Shown: positions 58,659 to 64,000 of the stretch, piece by piece
Position numbering within the stretch: position 1 is the first letter of the stretch
Layout: every line of letters begins with the position of its first letter
Source of the DNA: Georgenia faecalis
GTDB taxonomy: Bacteria > Actinomycetota > Actinomycetes > Actinomycetales > Actinomycetaceae
Length of the DNA stretch: 64,000 bases
NCBI RefSeq assembly: GCF_003710105.1
Contig: NZ_CP033325.1
Span: forward strand, 1,550,001 to 1,614,000
Reading direction: 5' to 3'
Made by a program: the position numbers and the translations under genes
Notes under the pieces: generated by a model
Told to the model about the DNA's origin: nothing
Databases searched by the model: none
Seen by the model: only the letters and a program-made list of their open reading frames with translations

Positions 58659-59078
58659 TCAGCCCGCGACCCGACCGGGCAGCAGGCTGGCGATGAGCTC
58701 CTCGACGCGCGCCTTGATCTCGTCGCGGATCGGGCGCACCGACTCCACGCCCTTCCCCGCCGGGTCCTCCAGGACCCAGTCCTCGTAGCGCTTGCCGGGG
58801 AAGACCGGGCACGCGTCCCCGCAGCCCATGGTGATGACGACGTCGGAGTCCTGGACCGCCTCGGTGGTGAGGATCCTCGGTCGCTGGTCGGAGATGTCGA
58901 CGCCGACCTCGGCCATCGCCTCGACGGCCGCGGGGTTCACCTGGTCCGCGGGGGCGGAGCCGGACGAGCGCACCTCGATGGCGTCGCCGGCCAGGTGACG
59001 CAGCCACGCCGCGGCCATCTGGGAGCGACCGGCGTTGTGGACGCAGACGAACATGACGCTGGGACGGTCGTTGGTCAT
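58659..59078 (-). CDS. arsC: Arsenate reductase (low-molecular-weight phosphatase type)
   Basis: A 139-residue arsenate reductase of the phosphatase-fold type. The active loop is VCVHNAGRSQMAA (C-x5-R, C-V-H-N-A-G-R), followed by GSAPADQVNPAAVEAMAEVGVDIS and the GCGDACPVFPGKRYEDWVLEDPAGK segment with the extra Cys used for electron transfer. It reduces arsenate to arsenite, which the Acr3 pump encoded upstream exports. It is 37 bases after acr3. Confidence 0.94.
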   Translation of the reverse strand: MTNDRPSVMFVCVHNAGRSQMAAAWLRHLAGDAIEVRSSGSAPADQVNPAAVEAMAEVGVDISDQRPRILTTEAVQDSDVVITMGCGDACPVFPGKRYEDWVLEDPAGKGVESVRPIRDEIKARVEELIASLLPGRVAG

Positions 59079-59114
59079 GAGGGCTCCTCGGGTCGGTGTG
59101 CTCAACGATGCCGC

Positions 59115-60248
59115 TCAGGCGCGGGCGGCGCTCGGCGCGGGTGGCGCGGGTGCGGGGGCGGTGGGGTCGCCGGGGAAGAACCGCCGGCCCGCCCACAGGG
59201 AGACGTAGACCAGTGCGACGAGGACGGGGACCTCGATGAGCGGCCCGACCACGCCCGCCAGCGCCTGCCCGGAGGTGACCCCGTAGGTGCCGATGGCGAC
59301 GGCGATGGCGAGCTCGAAGTTGTTGCCCGCCGCCGTGAAGGCGAGCGTCGTCGTCTTGGCGTACCCCAGGCGGAGGACGCGGCCGGTGAGCATGCCGAGC
59401 CCGAAGGTGATGACGAAGTAGGCGAGCAGGGGGAGCGCGATGCGGACGACGTCGCCGGGACGCTCGGCGATCTGCTCGCCCTGGAGCGCGAACAGCAGGG
59501 CGATGGTGAAGAGCAGGCCGTACAGCGCCCACGGCCCGAGCCGGGGGAGGAACGTCCCCTCGTACCAGGCGCGGCCCTTGGCGCGCTCACCGAGCGTGCG
59601 GGTGAGGAAGCCCGCCAGGAGCGGGATGCCGAGGAAGACGAGGACGCTCACCGTGATGGCGCCGATCGAGAACTCGGCGCTCGTCGTGGTCAGCCCGAGC
59701 CAGCCGGGCAGCACCTGGAGGTAGAACCACCCCAGGGCGGCATAGGCGACGATCTGGAAGAGCGAGTTGATGGCGACGAGGACGGCGCCCGCCTCGCGGT
59801 CCCCGCAGGCGAGGTCGTTCCAGATGAGCACCATGGCGATGCACCGTGCCAGCCCGACGATGATGAGGCCCGTGCGGTACTCCGGCAGGTCCGGCAGCAG
59901 CGCCCACGCCAGGGCGAACATCACCGCCGGCCCGACGAGCCAGTTGAGGGCGAGGGAGCTGAGCAGGAGCTTGCGGTCGCCGGTGACGCGTCGGGTCTCG
60001 TCGTAGCGGACCTTCGCGAGCACCGGGTACATCATCACGAGGAGCCCGACGGCGATGGGCACGGACACCCCGCCCACCTGGACGGCGTCGAGGGCGTCGG
60101 CCAGCCCGGGCACGGAACGGCCCAGCGCCAGCCCGAGGCCCATGGCGGCGAGGATCCACACCGGCAGGAACCGGTCGAGCCGGCTCAGGCGCGCGACGAC
60201 GGGTGCGGCGGCGGGCGCGGGCGACGGCGTCGCGCCGGGGGGCGTCAC
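59115..60248 (-). CDS. acr3: Arsenite efflux pump Acr3
   Basis: A 377-residue permease with ten hydrophobic segments. The Acr3 family marks are present: LSRLDRFLPVWILAAMGLGLALG at the start, the ARCIAMVLIWNDLACGDREAGAVLVAINSLFQ segment, whose first Cys is essential in characterised Acr3 proteins, and TTLAFTAAGNNFELAIAVAIGTYG. It exports arsenite using the membrane potential. The GTG start overlaps the stop of the ArsO-like gene by four bases (GTGA), so the two are translationally coupled. Next downstream is arsC. Confidence 0.95.
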   Translation of the reverse strand: MTPPGATPSPAPAAAPVVARLSRLDRFLPVWILAAMGLGLALGRSVPGLADALDAVQVGGVSVPIAVGLLVMMYPVLAKVRYDETRRVTGDRKLLLSSLALNWLVGPAVMFALAWALLPDLPEYRTGLIIVGLARCIAMVLIWNDLACGDREAGAVLVAINSLFQIVAYAALGWFYLQVLPGWLGLTTTSAEFSIGAITVSVLVFLGIPLLAGFLTRTLGERAKGRAWYEGTFLPRLGPWALYGLLFTIALLFALQGEQIAERPGDVVRIALPLLAYFVITFGLGMLTGRVLRLGYAKTTTLAFTAAGNNFELAIAVAIGTYGVTSGQALAGVVGPLIEVPVLVALVYVSLWAGRRFFPGDPTAPAPAPPAPSAARA

Positions 60249-61678
60249 CGGCCCGCCCGGCCGTGGGCCAGTCCGGTGGGGAAGCCGAGAAGGGCCGGCT
60301 CGGTGGTGCCGCAGCAGGCGTCGGCCGCGGCGGGCTCGGGGGTGCCGCAGCAGGCGTCGGCCGCGGCGGGTTCGGGGGTGCCGCAGCAGGCGTCGGCCGC
60401 CTCGCCGTCGGCGGAGGACGGGGGAGTGGCGGAGCAGACGCCGGTCGCCGGGAGCTCCAGCTGGAGCTCGCGCGCCGCCCGCTCGTCGCCGGCCAGGTGG
60501 GCGGCGATGGAGCGCACCTGCTCGTACCCGGTGGCGAGGAGGAACGTCGGCGCCCGGCCGTAGGACTTCATGCCGACGATGAAGAAGCCGGCGTCGGGGT
60601 GGGCGAGGACGTCCGCGCCGTGCGCGGGGACGGTGCCGCACGAGTGGTGCTCCGGGTCGACGAGCGGGGCGAGCCGGCGGGGCGCCTCGATGGCGGGGTC
60701 GAGGTCGAGCCGGAGCTCGCGGAGCATCGCGAGTTCCGGGCGGAACCCGGTCGCGCCGGCGAGGGCGTCGACGACGATGCGCCGGACGCCCTGCGGCGCC
60801 GCGAGGTCGACGGCGAGGCCCTCGGCGCCCGGCTCGAGGGACACCACCTGCGCGTTGCGGACGAGCTCGACGCGCCCGGCCTGCACGGCCTCGCGCAGCT
60901 GCGCGCCCAGCGCGCCGCGGGCGGGAAGGCCGTCGGCGTCACCGCCGCCGTAGGAGACCGAGGCGCCCCGCACCGCCCAGGTGATGCGGGTGCCGGGTGC
61001 GTCGTCGGCCAGGGCGACGAGCGCGAGGAGGGTGTTCGTCGCGGAGTGCCCGGACCCGACGACGAGGACGTGGCGCCCCGCGGCCCGCTCGCGCTCGCGG
61101 CCGAGGACGTCGGGGAGCGGGCCGAGCAGGAACGGCGTCGCGTCGCTCTCGCCCGGCGCCGGGAGGCCCGCGGGCCCGAGCGGGTTGGGCCGGGACCACG
61201 TGCCAGAGGCGTCGATGACCGCGCGGGCGAGGTGGTCGACGACCCGTCCGTCGACGACGGTGCGCACGAGGAAGGCGGCCTCGGCGCGCTCGCGGCTGTG
61301 GGTCTTGTCCAGTCCGAGCCGGCTGACGGCGACGACGTGGGCCCCGAGCAGGATGCGCCCGCGCAGCTCCTCGGTGGCGGCGAGCGGCTCGAGGTAGGCC
61401 TCGACCAGGTCCCCGCCGGTGGGCAGGGCCGTGCCCTCAGGCCGGACCCACCCGGTGCGTTCGAGGAGGCGCTGCGCGGCGGGGTCGACGTCGTACTGCC
61501 ACGGTGAGAAGAGGCGGACGTGCGCCCACTGCCGCACGGCCGCGCCGACCGAGTGACCGGACTCCAGGACGAGCGGCTCGAGGCCGCGCTCGAGGAGGTG
61601 GGCGGCGGCGGCGAGACCGATCGGCCCGGCCCCGATGACGACGACGGGAAGCGCGTGGGTGGCGCCGGGCTGCGGCAT
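60245..61678 (-). CDS. ArsO-like FAD-dependent oxidoreductase with Cys-Cys C-terminal repeats
   Basis: A 477-residue flavin-containing monooxygenase-like protein. It has two dinucleotide folds: FAD at PVVVIGAGPIGLAAAAHLLERG and NADPH at HVLVVGSGHSATNTLLAL, with the FMO-type SFGRAP-like motif KSYGRAPTFLLATGYEQ near residue 390. Such proteins in ars operons are called ArsO and may oxidise methylated or trivalent arsenic. The unusual part is the C-tail at about residues 425-460: three 12-residue repeats DACCGT(P/T)EP, each with a vicinal Cys pair. Vicinal Cys bind As(III). It is first in the leftward ars operon, divergent from arsR and preceded by two ArsR operators. Confidence 0.87.
   Translation of the reverse strand: MPQPGATHALPVVVIGAGPIGLAAAAHLLERGLEPLVLESGHSVGAAVRQWAHVRLFSPWQYDVDPAAQRLLERTGWVRPEGTALPTGGDLVEAYLEPLAATEELRGRILLGAHVVAVSRLGLDKTHSRERAEAAFLVRTVVDGRVVDHLARAVIDASGTWSRPNPLGPAGLPAPGESDATPFLLGPLPDVLGRERERAAGRHVLVVGSGHSATNTLLALVALADDAPGTRITWAVRGASVSYGGGDADGLPARGALGAQLREAVQAGRVELVRNAQVVSLEPGAEGLAVDLAAPQGVRRIVVDALAGATGFRPELAMLRELRLDLDPAIEAPRRLAPLVDPEHHSCGTVPAHGADVLAHPDAGFFIVGMKSYGRAPTFLLATGYEQVRSIAAHLAGDERAARELQLELPATGVCSATPPSSADGEAADACCGTPEPAAADACCGTPEPAAADACCGTTEPALLGFPTGLAHGRAGR
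60305..60400. repeat. 36-bp tandem repeat (3 copies) encoding the Cys-Cys repeats
   Basis: Near-identical 36-base units start at 60305, 60341 and 60377 (the last about two thirds long before diverging). On the minus strand they encode the DACCGTPEPAAA repeat of the ArsO-like protein. Exact multiples of three keep the frame, so the number of Cys pairs could change by recombination. Confidence 0.85.
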
Positions 61679-61715
61679 GGTGGTCTCCTGTGGTCGGTCC
61701 CGACGCATCGGCACC

Positions 61716-61733
61716 CATCGACGGTGTTCGATG
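61716..61733. promoter_or_regulatory. ArsR operator 1
   Basis: A perfect palindrome CATCGA-N6-TCGATG, 38 bases upstream of the ArsO-like gene start and 54 bases upstream of arsR. Together with the second site it should let ArsR shut both directions until arsenite is present. Confidence 0.75.
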
Positions 61734-61749
61734 AGACGATGACACCTCC

Positions 61750-61771
61750 CATCGACGCATGTCAATCGATG
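61750..61771. promoter_or_regulatory. ArsR operator 2 within the arsR promoter
   Basis: The same half-sites, CATCGA-N10-TCGATG. It overlaps a -35-like TCGACG (61752-61757) and the 17-base spacer of a promoter with -10 CATACT (61775-61780). That -10 ends six bases before the arsR GTG. Confidence 0.75.
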
Positions 61772-61786
61772 CCGCATACTGGCGGC

Positions 61787-62122
61787 GTGACGATGACGAG
61801 CACCACGTGCGAGGTGGGCTGCGAGACCTCGCTGTCCACGGGTCCCCTCGGCGCGGACGAGGCGGTCCGGCTCGCGGCCATGTTCAAGGCCGTCGCGGAC
61901 CCGGCGCGCCTGCGGCTGCTGTCGATCATCGCGGCGCAGGAGGAGGCCTGCGTGTGCGACCTCACCGGCCCGGTCGACCTCGCCCAGCCGACGGTCTCCC
62001 ACCACCTCAAGGTCCTTGTCGACGCCGGACTCGTCACCCGCGACAAGCGCGGCAAGTGGGCGTACTACGCCGTCGTGCCCGGCGCCCTCGACGCGCTCGG
62101 CGCCGCCCTGCGGACCCGCTGA
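61787..62122 (+). CDS. arsR: ArsR/SmtB family arsenical repressor
   Basis: A 111-residue repressor. The winged helix is FKAVADPARLRLLSIIAAQEEACVCDLTGPVDLAQPTVSHHLKVLVDAGLVTRDKRGKWAYYAVVP. Metal-sensing Cys lie in the ACVCDL motif of the helix before the recognition helix, and two more in TTCEVGCETS at the N-terminus, similar to the N-terminal Cys of Corynebacterium ArsR1. The GTG at 61787 is exactly where transcription should begin (six bases after the -10), giving a leaderless message; ATG at 61793 is the alternative. Divergent from the ars operon. Confidence 0.92.
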   Translation: MTMTSTTCEVGCETSLSTGPLGADEAVRLAAMFKAVADPARLRLLSIIAAQEEACVCDLTGPVDLAQPTVSHHLKVLVDAGLVTRDKRGKWAYYAVVPGALDALGAALRTR

Positions 62123-62174
62123 GGCGCGCCCCCCTCGAGCCGGCCGCCGATCGGCGCCCGGCGCACCGCACGCG

Positions 62175-62708
62175 TCAGGAGACGGTGTCGGTCAAGGACG
62201 GCGGAGGTGAGGGCACATCGCCGGGCCAGCGGCCATACGCCTCGACGAGGTCCTCGACCCTCAGGTGCACGCTCGCGTCGTACCGGTTCCGGGTGTCGAC
62301 CGTGCCGGGCAGGCCGATGGCACCGGCCAGCGCCTCGAGGTCGAGGTCCTGCCCCTCGATGGTGAGGTCGACCCGGACGGCGGACGTCGGCCTCCTGCCC
62401 GTCGTCGACCAGACCTGCCGGACGACGTAGTCGAGGAGGTCGGCCGGATCGGCCGCATACCCCGCATCGGCCGCGACGCGGGCCTGGAGGAGAACCTGGT
62501 TCGCCGTGCCCTCCGTCGAGGTCGAGACCTCGGCGGAGGATATGCCGGGGAGGTCGGCAATCGCGTCCGCGGCATCGCTGGGCGAGTGCTCCGTCCTCGA
62601 TGTGCTACCCGGGCCGCCTGCGGGCGTGCACCCGCCGAGCAGGCCGAGAGCGAGGAAGGCGGCGGTGCCGAGCGCCGCGGCGCGTCGTGCGCGTGCTGGC
62701 AGGGCCAT
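62175..62708 (-). CDS. Uncharacterised lipoprotein
   Basis: A 177-residue protein with a lipoprotein signal (AALGTAAFLALGLLGGCTPAG, lipobox LGGC). The mature part has two similar-looking alpha/beta segments (about residues 50-105, SDAADAIADLPGISSAEVSTSTEGT ... QVLLQARVAADAG; and about 110-165, SAVRVDLTIEGQDLDLEALAGAIG), which may be small ferredoxin-like folds. No family is named. The ATG at 62708 has a GACGGAGCGG ribosome-binding site; an ATG at 62726 in frame has none. Leftward, convergent with arsR. Confidence 0.72.
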   Translation of the reverse strand: MALPARARRAAALGTAAFLALGLLGGCTPAGGPGSTSRTEHSPSDAADAIADLPGISSAEVSTSTEGTANQVLLQARVAADAGYAADPADLLDYVVRQVWSTTGRRPTSAVRVDLTIEGQDLDLEALAGAIGLPGTVDTRNRYDASVHLRVEDLVEAYGRWPGDVPSPPPSLTDTVS

Positions 62709-62819
62709 GGCCGTCCGCTCCGTCATCGGGGGTGCCGCGGTCCGGCGGACTGCACGGTCGTGACGTGCCCCGGGGTCGTCTGGGCCGGAGCGGGCGCCTC
62801 GGTGCCAGCCTAACCAGCG

Positions 62820-62878
62820 CGAGGGCCGCACGGTGGCCATGGTCGGCGACGGCGTCAACGACGCGGCCCCTCGTCCGG
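62820..62878 (+). pseudogene. Short remnant of a P-type ATPase gene
   Basis: The plus strand reads REGRTVAMVGDGVNDAAP in frame, the phosphatase-domain hinge of P-type metal ATPases (M-V-G-D-G-x-N-D-A-P). Nothing recognisable as the ATPase lies before or after it, and it runs into the antisense tail of the WYL regulator gene. It is probably the scar of a deleted transporter; chance resemblance over 15 residues is unlikely but not excluded. Confidence 0.55.
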
Positions 62879-63865
62879 CGCACGGGCCGTGGCCGCTGCG
62901 GAGGCGCTGCGAGCGGCGATGCGCGCGAAGGCGTCGACGAGCTCGGGCGGAGAGAGCACCTCGAGGTCCGCGTCGAAGCGCAGGAGGCTGGCGGCAAGGC
63001 CGGTCCACGACCACGAGCCCGTGCTCACGCGCGTCCGTCCGCCGTCGAGCACCTCGACCACCCCGTCCCCGACGTAGGGGCGGACCTCCGCTGCGGGCAG
63101 GTGGACGACGACGGCGCCCCGGCACGGCCACTGGGTCGTGCCCTCCGCCCCGCGGAAGCGACCGATGAGGAACGTCGCGACGTCGCCGCCCGGCAGCTCC
63201 CGGGGTGCGACGCGCGGTCCGGTGGGGACCCGCGGGTGCATCCGGTCGACGCGGTAGGTGCGCCAGCCCGCATGGTCGAGGTCCCACCCCACGAGGTACC
63301 AGCGCCCGCGCCACGTGGTGAGGTGGTGCGGTTCCACCCGGCGCGGCGGGGCGGCGCGGTCCGCACCTCCCTCGGCCGCGGGGCCGCCGGGGGAGTAGTC
63401 GAAGCGGAGCACCTCACGTGCCCGTACGGCGGCACCCACCGAGGTGAGGACACCGGCATCGACGTCGGGACCGGACTCGGGCGGCCGGACGGCGCTGAGC
63501 GGCACGGCGTCGATCTGGTGGCGCAGGCGCGAGGGCATGACTTGCCGCAATGTCGCGAGCGCGCGAAGTGCCCCGTCCTCGATCCCGGCGCCCGCGGTGG
63601 TCGCGAGCTGCAGCGCGACGGCGAGCGCGACCCCCTGCTGGTCGTCGAACAGCAGGGGCGGCAGGGCGGCGCCGGCGTCGAGGCGGTAGCCGCCGTCCGG
63701 CCCCATGGTGCTCTCGATCCGGTAGCCGAGGGCGCGCAGGCGGTCGATGTCGCGCCGGACCGTGCGCGAGCTGACCCCGAGCCGCTGCGCCAGTACCTCG
63801 CCGGGCCAGTCCCGTCGGCGTTGCAGCAGCCCGAGGAGCGCGAGGAGCCGCGAGGACGTCGTCAT
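62855..63865 (-). CDS. YafY/WYL family transcriptional regulator (copy 2)
   Basis: A 336-residue regulator with the winged helix at residues 1-60 (SSRLLALLGLLQRRRDWPGEVLAQRLGVSSRTVRRDIDRLRALGYRIESTMGPDGGYRL) and a WYL domain at about 145-225 (AVRAREVLRFDY, PHHLTTWRGRWYLVGWDLD, WRTYRVDRMHPR), then the WCX extension (HLPAAEVRPYVGDGVVEVLDGG). It differs in detail from copy 1. The C-terminus is Ala/Arg-rich and may have been altered where it overlaps the ATPase remnant. It is divergent from the VOC-like gene and shares the palindrome at 63890-63904. Confidence 0.93.
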   Translation of the reverse strand: MTTSSRLLALLGLLQRRRDWPGEVLAQRLGVSSRTVRRDIDRLRALGYRIESTMGPDGGYRLDAGAALPPLLFDDQQGVALAVALQLATTAGAGIEDGALRALATLRQVMPSRLRHQIDAVPLSAVRPPESGPDVDAGVLTSVGAAVRAREVLRFDYSPGGPAAEGGADRAAPPRRVEPHHLTTWRGRWYLVGWDLDHAGWRTYRVDRMHPRVPTGPRVAPRELPGGDVATFLIGRFRGAEGTTQWPCRGAVVVHLPAAEVRPYVGDGVVEVLDGGRTRVSTGSWSWTGLAASLLRFDADLEVLSPPELVDAFARIAARSASAAATARAPDEGPRR

Positions 63866-63889
63866 GCCGGGAAGTGTGGCGGAAGTAGA

Positions 63890-63904
63890 GGACACATCCT
63901 GTCC
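63890..63904. promoter_or_regulatory. WYL-regulator operator (copy 2)
   Basis: GGACACATCCTGTCC, a perfect 5-base inverted repeat with a 5-base centre, lies 25 bases upstream of the WYL regulator start and 66 bases upstream of the partial VOC-like gene. It matches the palindrome at 57021-57035 in 12 of 15 positions. Confidence 0.65.
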
Positions 63905-63970
63905 ACCACACCCGGGAGAGTGGGCATGTCCGGTCGCGCGACGCGCCGGCATCGACCAAGGAGAACCACC

Positions 63971-64000
63971 ATGTCTATCGAGACGGTCACCCACGTCAAC
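63971..64000 (+). CDS. Partial gene at window end, probably VOC (PhnB-like) family
   Basis: Only ten codons are inside the window (MSIETVTHVN), behind a good AAGGAGAA ribosome-binding site. This opening is common in PhnB-like VOC proteins (S-x-x-x-V-x-H-(L/V)-N-F), and such genes are often paired divergently with YafY/WYL regulators. The call rests on those ten residues and the context alone. Confidence 0.4.
   Translation, partial: MSIETVTHVN

Noticed and set aside
1-64000. CRISPR arrays, tRNA, rRNA and intact insertion sequences
   Set aside because: No regularly spaced direct repeats, no cloverleaf-like sequences with recognisable anticodon arms and no transposase motifs were found on either strand by reading.

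Overview
The window is chromosomal DNA of a high-GC Gram-positive bacterium, most likely an actinobacterium of the Micrococcales (Cellulomonas/Georgenia-like; inference). Support comes from the very GC-rich codon use, GTG and TTG starts, two tandem mycothiol-dependent-isomerase-type proteins (mycothiol is actinobacterial), a class F sortase next to a DUF4397 protein, promoters with TANNNT -10 boxes, and probable leaderless transcripts. No rRNA, tRNA, CRISPR array, intact insertion sequence or prophage was found. It reads as ordinary chromosome with a patchwork of small accessory operons and several decayed genes.

Layout. 0-5 kb: RidA, DUF4259, hexapeptide acetyltransferase, two coupled maleylpyruvate-isomerase-like genes, and a secreted lipoprotein serpin. 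5-10 kb: remnant of an MmyB-type regulator, DUF4397/sortase F pair, membrane VWA protein, lipoprotein. 10.2-18.6 kb: the most striking locus, five leftward genes each joined by a 4-base ATGA overlap: a Pls-type NRPS (A-PCP-membrane-three hexapeptide-like domains), a membrane acyltransferase, a BPL_N/GATase-like protein, an Sfp-type phosphopantetheinyl transferase and an M1 metallopeptidase lipoprotein. This looks like a self-contained pathway for a membrane-made peptide or poly-amino acid. 18.9-27 kb: N-acetylglutamate synthase, a frameshifted MerR gene, an epimerase-type NAD protein, Dabb protein, S51-like protein, GH25 lysozyme, aquaporin, DUF3626 remnant, thioredoxin-reductase-like flavoprotein, class A beta-lactamase.

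27-37 kb: a Tat-exported 897-residue putative polysaccharide-active enzyme and an SDR, flanked by two paralogous small proteins that share an upstream element; then a TetR/membrane-protein operon with a clear palindromic operator, HxlR plus a rare fusion of a luciferase-like monooxygenase with an FAD-linked oxidase, DUF6194, a double-MerR regulator and a lipoprotein. 37-45 kb: a leftward peptide-uptake and peptide-catabolism locus (AroM, S33 peptidase, M29/NicX-like protein, OPT transporter, IclR, DUF1177, peptidase E) with G-rich repeats in its gaps. 45-51 kb: MacB/FtsX-type ABC exporter beside a histidine kinase/response regulator pair.

51-64 kb: atypical SDR, LAL-type LuxR regulator, soluble Ser/Thr kinase, small multidrug export family protein, RidA divergent from a WYL regulator, a complete ars locus (arsR divergent from an ArsO-like flavoprotein with Cys-Cys repeats, acr3, arsC) with two clear operator palindromes, a lipoprotein, and a second WYL regulator divergent from a truncated VOC-like gene at the window end. 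Both WYL intergenic regions carry the same palindrome. Two families of short dispersed intergenic repeats occur between 25.8 and 50.6 kb.
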